Assembly (NCBI RefSeq): GCF_025244925.1
Contig: NZ_CP104275.1
Span: 3,100,001-3,164,000 of the forward strand
Origin: Arthrobacter zhaoxinii
GTDB lineage: Bacteria > Actinomycetota > Actinomycetes > Actinomycetales > Micrococcaceae
DNA length: 64,000 bases
Direction: 5' to 3'
Made by a program: the position numbers and the translations under genes. The notes below the pieces were generated by a model that worked only from the letters and a program-made list of their open reading frames with translations, made no database searches and was not told the origin of the DNA. The stretch's first letter is position 1; each line of letters opens with the position of its first letter. Shown here piece after piece: positions 51,961 to 58,223 of this stretch.

Positions 51961-53267
51961 TTTTGAACCTTTTCGTCGGCGGCGGTGGGACGGGCAGCGG
52001 CCAGGGCGGTAAGTTCGACGCCGGTCAGCCCGGTTTCCTGCGTAATTTCCGTTTCGGTGAGCGCTCCGCACAGCAGGCCGCGGCGAACGAAGCGGGCCAG
52101 GGCGCGGGCGGTGGCCGGTTCGTCGAGTACGCTGCCGCCGCGCTTCTGCACGTAGTTGCGCAGGCGCGCCGCGGCGGCGTCGAACCCTTCCCGGTAGAAG
52201 GCGTACGTGGCCAGGAAGCGGGTGGGCAGCTGCGCGGGATGCAGGTCCCAGCCCTGGTAGAAGCCGCGTTCCAGGGAGCGGCGCACCAGCCGGGCATGCA
52301 GCTGCCAGGCCGACCGGATCTCGTCCGGCGTGCCCAGCGGCAGGATGTTGGTGGAGCCGTCCGAAAGCCGGACACCGGTGCCGGCGGCGGCCACCTGCAT
52401 CACCGCCTTGGCGTAGTCCGCGGCCGGGTGCTCCATGGACTGGTACGGGGCGGCGATCTGCACCGCGTCGGAATAGTCGTAGGTGCCGTAGTGCAGCGCC
52501 GAGACCCGGCCCCGGCCCCGGTGGATCAGCTGCGCGGCGGGCACGGTGCCGTTGGCGGCGAGGATCAGCTGCGGGGTTTCCACCTGCACCTCGAACCGCA
52601 GCCGTCCTTCGGGCAGGCCGTGGGCATCCTCCAGCAGTTCACAGACGTAGACCATGGCCTCGACCTGTTCCACGGTGGAAACCTTGGGCAGGGTCAGTAC
52701 CAGTCCGTCCGGCAGCGGCCCGGCAGCGAGCAGCCCGGCGAGGAACAGGTCCAGGGTGCGGACGCCGCGGGCCCGGGTGCCTGCTTCAAAGGACTTGAAC
52801 CGGATGCCGACGAACGGCGGGGCGGTGCCGTCCGCGACCGCCTCTGCCACGGCGGCGGCCGCCTGCCGGGCGTGGCCGTCCTCCTCGTCGTCGGGCCGGG
52901 AGCCGTAGCCGTCCTCAAAGTCCAGGCGCAGGTCCTCGATGGGTTCGGTGCGCAGCTTCGCCTCAACGAGGGGCACGACGGCGCCGGCCACGTCCGGGTC
53001 GAGGCCCAGCCGGTCCGCCAGCTCGGCCAGGGATCCGTACGCCGCCAGCGCGGCCAGCGCGTCCTCGCCCCAGCTTCCGGGCAGGGCCGGCACGCAGCGG
53101 TCCGCCGGGATGTAGACGGTGGAGACGGGCTGGCGGCTGCCGTCGTCGCCCGGGTAGGCGGCGGCGAGTAGCCGGTCGGTGTCCGCGAGGACGGCGTCCA
53201 GCCGGGCTCTATGCTCGGCGCCGAGGACGGGTTGGGGCGGATTGGAGTTCCCGGACCGAGGGGACAT
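51957..53267 (-). CDS. CitE/DUF6986-like aldolase-lyase in the purine operon
   Basis: A 436-residue protein that looks like an enlarged CitE-type TIM barrel. LRLDFEDGYGSRPDDEEDGH (about 114-133) parallels the metal-binding FEDG of CitE and malate synthases. VGIRFKSFEAGTRARG, VLTLPKVSTVEQVEAM and RFEVQVETPQLILAANG follow in the order of the barrel. I recall DUF6986 as its family name. The reaction is not known to me. Its place between uricase and ureidoglycine aminohydrolase genes suggests it acts on a late product such as glyoxylate. The ATG overlaps the uricase stop by one base. Confidence 0.75.
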   Translation of the reverse strand: MSPRSGNSNPPQPVLGAEHRARLDAVLADTDRLLAAAYPGDDGSRQPVSTVYIPADRCVPALPGSWGEDALAALAAYGSLAELADRLGLDPDVAGAVVPLVEAKLRTEPIEDLRLDFEDGYGSRPDDEEDGHARQAAAAVAEAVADGTAPPFVGIRFKSFEAGTRARGVRTLDLFLAGLLAAGPLPDGLVLTLPKVSTVEQVEAMVYVCELLEDAHGLPEGRLRFEVQVETPQLILAANGTVPAAQLIHRGRGRVSALHYGTYDYSDAVQIAAPYQSMEHPAADYAKAVMQVAAAGTGVRLSDGSTNILPLGTPDEIRSAWQLHARLVRRSLERGFYQGWDLHPAQLPTRFLATYAFYREGFDAAAARLRNYVQKRGGSVLDEPATARALARFVRRGLLCGALTETEITQETGLTGVELTALAAARPTAADEKVQK

Positions 53268-54214
53268 CAGCAGAACCCGCCCACGGTGTTCCACACCTGG
53301 GCATCCGGGTCCGTACCCTCGCGCAGGACCGAGGCTTCGATCAGCCCGTAGGGGCGGTCCGCGGCGAAGAAAACCTCGTTGGGGTTATCCAGGCCGAAGG
53401 GTGACAGGTCCACCAGGAAGTGATGGTTGTTCGGCAGGGAGAGGCGCACTTCGACAATCTCCGGGTGCGCGGCGATTACGGCCTTGCCCATTTCATACAT
53501 GCTCTGCTGCAGGGCCAGGGAGTGCGTGGTGGCGAAGGCGTCCAGGAGCAGGGTCCGGGCCGAGGCGTAGAGGGCATTGAAATCCAGGCCGCCCAGGTCC
53601 GTTTCCGGGGCGTAGCGCCATGTGGCCGTGACGTCGGTGGCGAGGATCCGGTCGGTGGTTTCGGCGAGGGTGGTGTAGCGGTCCCGCGGGAAGCCGTGGA
53701 ACTCCGAGCCGGTGGATTTCAGCACCGTGAGGCCGCTGATCCCCGAAATGAGGTGCTGCTGACCGGCGGCGGACAGCAGCAGCGCGGTGCGGACTTCGGA
53801 CTTGTCCTTGGCGAAGGCATGGTCATGGTCGCTGATCCGGTTCCAGAAGTACTGCTCCGCGGCCCAGCGTCCGCCGGTGACCCAGTCGAACCCGGCAGTG
53901 AAGTGCTGTTCCAGTCGCAGCAGGAACGCCTCGGGGGAGCCGACGCCGTCGCGCGCGAAGGCGTAGATGGTGTTCTTCTGCGTATCGGTGGCCACCACGG
54001 AGGAGTTGTCGCCCTGCGTGTGCGCCGCATCGAAGTCGCCGTGCAGCTGCGAGGTGACGCTGAGGTCCTCCAGGGAGTGCCGGGCGGTGTCGCGGGTGAC
54101 CTTCACCAGCCGGACTTCGGCCTTGCCGTACTGGTTGCGGCCGAGCACGATTGCGGGCGGATCAGGAACCGCAGCGGCGGCAGGGTCCGCGGGGGCGTGC
54201 ATTGCTTCTGTCAT
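53267..54214 (-). CDS. Urate oxidase (uricase)
   Basis: A 315-residue cofactor-free urate oxidase made of two T-fold domains. GRNQYGKAEVRLVKVTRDTARH holds the catalytic Lys, ATDTQKNTIYAFARDG the catalytic Thr, and SLPNNHHFLVDLSPFG the His region. GSEFHGFPRDRYTTL and the C-terminal RPYGLIEASVLREG are conserved. It resembles the Arthrobacter globiformis enzyme closely. It turns urate into 5-hydroxyisourate. GAGGAAGC precedes the ATG, 3 bases after the HIU hydrolase stop. Confidence 0.96.
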   Translation of the reverse strand: MTEAMHAPADPAAAAVPDPPAIVLGRNQYGKAEVRLVKVTRDTARHSLEDLSVTSQLHGDFDAAHTQGDNSSVVATDTQKNTIYAFARDGVGSPEAFLLRLEQHFTAGFDWVTGGRWAAEQYFWNRISDHDHAFAKDKSEVRTALLLSAAGQQHLISGISGLTVLKSTGSEFHGFPRDRYTTLAETTDRILATDVTATWRYAPETDLGGLDFNALYASARTLLLDAFATTHSLALQQSMYEMGKAVIAAHPEIVEVRLSLPNNHHFLVDLSPFGLDNPNEVFFAADRPYGLIEASVLREGTDPDAQVWNTVGGFC

Positions 54215-54217
54215 GGC

Positions 54218-54559
54218 TCAGCTTCCTCGGTAGGTGGAGTAGGCAAACGGACTCAGCAGCAGCGGCACGTGGTAGTGCTGACCCGGATCGGTGAGGTGAA
54301 AGGTCAGGGAGACGCTGGGGAAAAAGGTGTCCGTTCCCGTGGCCGCGAAGTAGTCGCCGGTGGCGAAGTCGATCCGGTAGGTGCCCGGTTCCAGTTCCAC
54401 CGGACCGAGGCTGCCGACCCGGCCGTCCCCGTCCGTGGTTCCCTCCCCCACCCGAACGTCCCCGGCATCGTGCAGGGACCACAGGGAAACGGCGACGCCG
54501 GCGGCGGGCCTGCCGGTGCCGGTGTCCAGGATGTGGGTGGTGACGTGGCTGCGGGTCAT
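54218..54559 (-). CDS. 5-Hydroxyisourate hydrolase
   Basis: A 113-residue transthyretin-like enzyme. The active-site residues are all present: VTTHILDT at the N-terminus (His), the RID motif in TYRIDFATGDYF, HYHVPLLLSPFAYSTY, and the invariant C-terminal YRGS. It opens 5-hydroxyisourate to OHCU. Its ATG overlaps the OHCU decarboxylase stop by 4 bases. Confidence 0.95.
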   Translation of the reverse strand: MTRSHVTTHILDTGTGRPAAGVAVSLWSLHDAGDVRVGEGTTDGDGRVGSLGPVELEPGTYRIDFATGDYFAATGTDTFFPSVSLTFHLTDPGQHYHVPLLLSPFAYSTYRGS

Positions 54560-55083
54560 GCGTTCAACAGTCCTTCGAGCCGGAGGATGGCGATGTCGCG
54601 CAGCTGGGCTGCAACGACGGGGAGTTCCTCGGTGTCGGTGTGCTGCAGCCGTTCCTCCAGGACGGCGAGGATGTCCTCCGCGCTGCGGCCTGCGGCGCGG
54701 AGGAGGAATACGCGGCCAAACCGGTCTTCGTACGCCCGGTTGCCGGCCTGCAGCCGGCCCTGGATTCCCTCCAGCCCGCTGACGGACGCCTGCTCGCTGC
54801 GGGAGAAGCGGGCTTCGGTGCCGGAGCCGGACGGGCGGTCACCGAGGCGTGGATGGTGGACCAGGGCGGCGTCGATCTCGGCCTCGGTGAAGTCCGGAGC
54901 GGCAAGTTCGGCGAAGCTCAGCAGCTCCCCGGGAGTGGTGAACGGGCGGGCAGCGGCCACCTCGTTGCACCAGCGGGGAATGTCGACGCACGGGCGGAGC
55001 ATTGCCTCCGCATCCCGGCGGGATGCGGCATTGAACGCGGCAAGGAAATCCGGTGCTTCTTCAGGCGTATCTTCGAGGGGCAC
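54556..55083 (-). CDS. OHCU decarboxylase
   Basis: A 175-residue all-helical 2-oxo-4-hydroxy-4-carboxy-5-ureidoimidazoline decarboxylase. HHPRLGDRP (about 75) carries the catalytic His, SEQASV follows, and YEDRFGRVFLLRAAGRSAEDIL is the family signature near the C-terminus. It yields (S)-allantoin. The frame begins with GTG 55083 after a weak AAAGCTGAC, so a slightly different start is possible. First gene of the urate operon. Confidence 0.93.
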   Translation of the reverse strand: MPLEDTPEEAPDFLAAFNAASRRDAEAMLRPCVDIPRWCNEVAAARPFTTPGELLSFAELAAPDFTEAEIDAALVHHPRLGDRPSGSGTEARFSRSEQASVSGLEGIQGRLQAGNRAYEDRFGRVFLLRAAGRSAEDILAVLEERLQHTDTEELPVVAAQLRDIAILRLEGLLNA

Positions 55084-55163
55084 GGGTGTCAGCTTTCAGT
55101 CAGAGCTCATCCGCCGCCGGCGCTGGACACCCTTGACCATCGGCGTCGCCGACTTGATTCGAT

Positions 55164-55173
55164 GTTCCGGAAC
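55164..55173. promoter_or_regulatory. GTTCCGGAAC palindrome upstream of the urate operon
   Basis: A perfect 10-base palindrome 80 bases upstream of the first urate gene, followed by AT-rich GGAATTTATATTTCGG, a plausible promoter. GGAACGGA-TTTA recurs at 55964 in the xanthine dehydrogenase promoter region, hinting at a shared regulator. No regulator gene is adjacent. Confidence 0.3.
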
Positions 55174-55313
55174 GGAATTTATATTTCGGACAGTCTGTGC
55201 GCCGCCGCAGTATCTGTCAAGGAACTGCCCGTGAGGGAAACCCGCCTTATTACCGCGGATTGATTTGCGCGCTGGTCCGCGGGTACTTCCTGCAGGGCGC
55301 GACGGCTTTCACA

Positions 55314-55877
55314 ATGGCTTCCATGGACTCCTCCAACGACCCGGAGGAAGGCCGGCGGCAGGCACGGGAGGCGGGACGCCGGAGAACCCCAGCCGGGCTC
55401 GGCCGCGCCTGCCTCTGGACGGCGTGCGCCGCCGGGCTGTTGCACGCGGCATTCAGCCTCTACTGGGCAGTGGGCGGCCGCTGGCTGCTGGACACTGTGG
55501 GCCGGTGGGCCGTGGAGGAATCTGCAGAGGCGCCGCTGCGGACCGGACTGCTGCTTGGAGCCGTGGCCCTGTTCAAGGCTGCCGCCGCACTGATTCCGAC
55601 GGCGTCCGCATACGGCCGGGTGCCGTGGCCGGGCCTCTGGCGGGCGGTGAGCTGGATCGGTGCCGTGGTGCTGGTGCTGTACGGCGGAGCGAACACGGTG
55701 GTCAGCAATGCCGTGCTGGCGGGGCTGATCCGCCCGGACACCGGGTATGACCGCAGGGCGACGATCGGGCATGCCTGGCTCTGGGACCCGCTGTTCCTGC
55801 TGTGGGGTGCAGCCCTGCTCGGCTATCTCCTGTTGTCCCGTGCCGGGCGGGATAGCCGCAGGGAACGCGCCCGCTGA
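55314..55877 (+). CDS. DUF3995-like membrane protein
   Basis: A 187-residue protein with a charged N-terminus and four hydrophobic helices. The AAFSLYWAVGGRWLLDTVG stretch in the first helix and the tryptophan-rich loops match DUF3995. Function unknown. It is separate in theme from the purine genes it splits. The start could be ATG 55314 or 55323; an upstream frame extension is not convincing. Confidence 0.72.
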   Translation: MASMDSSNDPEEGRRQAREAGRRRTPAGLGRACLWTACAAGLLHAAFSLYWAVGGRWLLDTVGRWAVEESAEAPLRTGLLLGAVALFKAAAALIPTASAYGRVPWPGLWRAVSWIGAVVLVLYGGANTVVSNAVLAGLIRPDTGYDRRATIGHAWLWDPLFLLWGAALLGYLLLSRAGRDSRRERAR

Positions 55878-56150
55878 GGGAGAACACGCCCTTTCCGGCG
55901 GGGTATCTTCCGGAAAGAACTGCGTGGTACGCTTCCCTGCAATTACCGGACCCGGAAGGTTTTGGAACGGATTTACGGAGCCGGAAGAACATTCTTTTGA
56001 TACCCGCACCTGCAAAGTAATGCGCTTTTGAAATGTTTCATTGTTTTGCGGATTCAAGCCCTTGCCGGGATTTCCGGCAGGGGAACTTCCCGCATTGGTT
56101 ACTGGGCTAGCCGGTGGCGGTTGCCACCCCTCGCCGGAGGGTAGGCCGCA
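55878..56150. other. Region upstream of the xanthine dehydrogenase genes
   Basis: No gene seen. It is AT-rich for this genome around 55960-56060 and contains GAAATGTTTC (an inverted pair) near 56028 and GGAACGGATTTACGG near 55964, which resembles a sequence upstream of the urate operon. This is a likely promoter/operator region; a site cannot be assigned with confidence. Confidence 0.4.
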
Positions 56151-57311
56151 GTGTTGGACATGCTGGAGGAGCTGGCGGCAGCCACGGCCGGGGGCGTCCC
56201 CTGCGCCGCGGCGACCATCGTCCGTGCCTCCGGTTCGGTGCCCCGGCCGGTCGGCACCACCATGCTGATCAGCGGCACCGGGATAATCTCCGGGTCCCTT
56301 TCCGGCGGCTGCGTGGAGGCCGCCGTCGTCGCCCTCGCCGAGGATGTCCTCGCTGACGGCCGCCCGCGGCTTGAGTCCTTCGGCTACAGCGACACCGACG
56401 CGTTCGCCGTCGGACTCAGCTGCGGCGGCACCCTGGAGGTGTTCATTGCTCCCGTCTTCCCCGGCACTGTCCCGGCCGTCCCGGATGCCGGCACCCCGTG
56501 CGCGCTGATCCGGCGGATCGACGACGGCGGAGGCGCGGTTCCGCTGCTGATCAAGGACCCCGCAGAGGCAACGCCTGCAGGTCTGCTTTCCGCCCACGGT
56601 CCCGCCCTGGCCTCGATGCTGGGCACGGATCCGGCGCGGGCCGCCGCCCGCCTCGCTCCACTGCTGGCCGCCGGCCGCACCGGCGTCGTCGAGCTGGGCG
56701 GCAGGCAGCCGGGCGGACCGGAGTGCGACCGCGGCAGCGCCGTCCTCTTCCTGGAGTCCCGACTCGCGCCGCCGCGGCTGGTGCTCATCGGCGCCAACGA
56801 CTTTTCCGCCGCGCTCGCCCGGCAGGGGCGGCTGCTCGGCTACCGCGTGACCGTCTGTGATGCCCGGCCGCTCTTCACCACCCCGGACCGTTTCCCCGAC
56901 GCGCACGAGGTGCACGTGCAGTGGCCGGACTCGTACCTGCGCGGGGAGGCAGCCGCCGGGCGGCTGGATGCCCGCACCGTGGTGTGCGTCCTCAGCCACG
57001 ACGCTCGGTTCGATGTCCCGGCCCTGGCCGAGGCCCTGCGCCGGGACGTCGCCTTTGTGGGGGCAATGGGGTCGCGCCGCACCCACGACGCCCGGCTGGC
57101 CGCCCTGCGCGCAGCCGGGCTGACCGCCGCCGAGCTGGCGAAGCTGCACTCCCCCATCGGGCTCGATATCGGTGCCGCCACCCCCGAAGAGACGGCCGTG
57201 TCCGTTTTCGCGGAGATCGTGGCCGCCCGGTCCGGTGCCGCCGCCAGCGGGCAGCCGCTGCGTGCCGTGTCCGGCCCCATTCATCCGATCAACCGGCTTC
57301 ACGCCAGCTGA
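56151..57311 (+). CDS. XdhC/CoxI-family xanthine dehydrogenase accessory protein
   Basis: A 386-residue protein. The N-terminal XdhC/CoxI domain (about 10-75: AAATIVRASGSVPRPVGTTMLISG and GSLSGGCVEAAVV) is joined to the XdhC Rossmann domain (about 185-350: LVLIGANDFSAALARQGRLLGYRV, GSRRTHDARL). XdhC proteins sulfurate and insert the molybdenum cofactor into xanthine dehydrogenase. The GTG start leads the operon and the dehydrogenase subunits follow after 9 bases. Confidence 0.9.
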   Translation: MLDMLEELAAATAGGVPCAAATIVRASGSVPRPVGTTMLISGTGIISGSLSGGCVEAAVVALAEDVLADGRPRLESFGYSDTDAFAVGLSCGGTLEVFIAPVFPGTVPAVPDAGTPCALIRRIDDGGGAVPLLIKDPAEATPAGLLSAHGPALASMLGTDPARAAARLAPLLAAGRTGVVELGGRQPGGPECDRGSAVLFLESRLAPPRLVLIGANDFSAALARQGRLLGYRVTVCDARPLFTTPDRFPDAHEVHVQWPDSYLRGEAAAGRLDARTVVCVLSHDARFDVPALAEALRRDVAFVGAMGSRRTHDARLAALRAAGLTAAELAKLHSPIGLDIGAATPEETAVSVFAEIVAARSGAAASGQPLRAVSGPIHPINRLHAS

Positions 57312-57320
57312 GGACAGCCC

Positions 57321-58223
57321 ATGGACCTGCCCACCGTTTCCGAGCTGATCCGCACCGCGGATCCGCAGCACTGGCGCCCCGGCGACGCCTGGCTCGCCGG
57401 CGGCACCGTGCTGTTCTCGTACGGCAGCGAGACCCTGCAGCGGCTGCTGGACCTCACCGCCGCCGGCTGGGAACCGCTGGTGATGAACGACGACGGACTC
57501 GAGATTGCCGCCACCTGCACCATCGCCGCACTGTATGCGTTCCCGGACGCCGTCCCCCCGCAGCTGCGGACGGCTTGGCCTGCCCTGGACCTGGTGCGGC
57601 CGTGCTGCGACTCGTTCGTCGCCTCATTCAAGGTCTGGAACATGTCCACCGTGGGCGGGAACATCTGCACCGCCCTGCCCGCCGGGCCCATGACCTCGCT
57701 GACCACGGCGCTCGACGGCGTCGGCCTGGTTCATTCCCCCGACGGCACCACCCGCCGGGTACCGGTGGCCGAACTCGTGACCGGCGACGGCCGCACTTCG
57801 CTGGCACCGGGCGAACTGCTGCGCAGCATCACGCTTCCGGCCGCCGCACTGCGTGCCCGTACCGCGTTCCGGCGGCTCTCACTGACGGACCTGGGCCGGT
57901 CCGGGGTGCTGCTGATCGGCCGGACCGACGAGGACGGCGGTTTTGTCCTCACCGTCACCGCGGCCACGAAACGCCCGGTCCAGCTGCGCTTTCCGGCCGT
58001 GCCGGACGCCGCCGAGCTGCAGGCCGGGCTGGAACTGGACCCCGGGCTCTGGCACGACGACGTCCACGGGCTGCCCGCATGGCGGCGGGACATGACCCGC
58101 CGTCTTGCCGAGGAAATCCGGGCGGAGCTGGCCACGCCAGCAGCCGCTTCCGGGTCCGCACCCGCACCCGGGCCAGCACCCGCACCCGCGCCCGCACCCG
58201 CGCCGAAGGACGGTTCCCTGTGA
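57321..58223 (+). CDS. Xanthine dehydrogenase, FAD-binding subunit
   Basis: A 300-residue FAD subunit of the molybdenum hydroxylase family. AGGTVLFSYGSETLQRLLDL binds the FAD pyrophosphate, and FKVWNMSTVGGNICTALPAGP is the second flavin motif. It hands electrons from the iron-sulfur clusters to NAD or another acceptor. The C-terminus is an unusual Ala-Pro repeat (about 273-295). Its stop overlaps the next GTG (GTGA). Confidence 0.9.
   Translation: MDLPTVSELIRTADPQHWRPGDAWLAGGTVLFSYGSETLQRLLDLTAAGWEPLVMNDDGLEIAATCTIAALYAFPDAVPPQLRTAWPALDLVRPCCDSFVASFKVWNMSTVGGNICTALPAGPMTSLTTALDGVGLVHSPDGTTRRVPVAELVTGDGRTSLAPGELLRSITLPAAALRARTAFRRLSLTDLGRSGVLLIGRTDEDGGFVLTVTAATKRPVQLRFPAVPDAAELQAGLELDPGLWHDDVHGLPAWRRDMTRRLAEEIRAELATPAAASGSAPAPGPAPAPAPAPAPKDGSL

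Noticed and set aside
55179..57371. 730-codon open frame on the - strand
   Set aside because: It is antisense to the DUF3995-like and XdhC genes, which have clear domains.
56921..58219. 433 codons upstream of and in frame with the xanthine dehydrogenase fusion
   Set aside because: Arg-rich shadow sequence in another frame of XdhC and the FAD subunit. The real start is the GTG at 58220, overlapping the FAD subunit stop.
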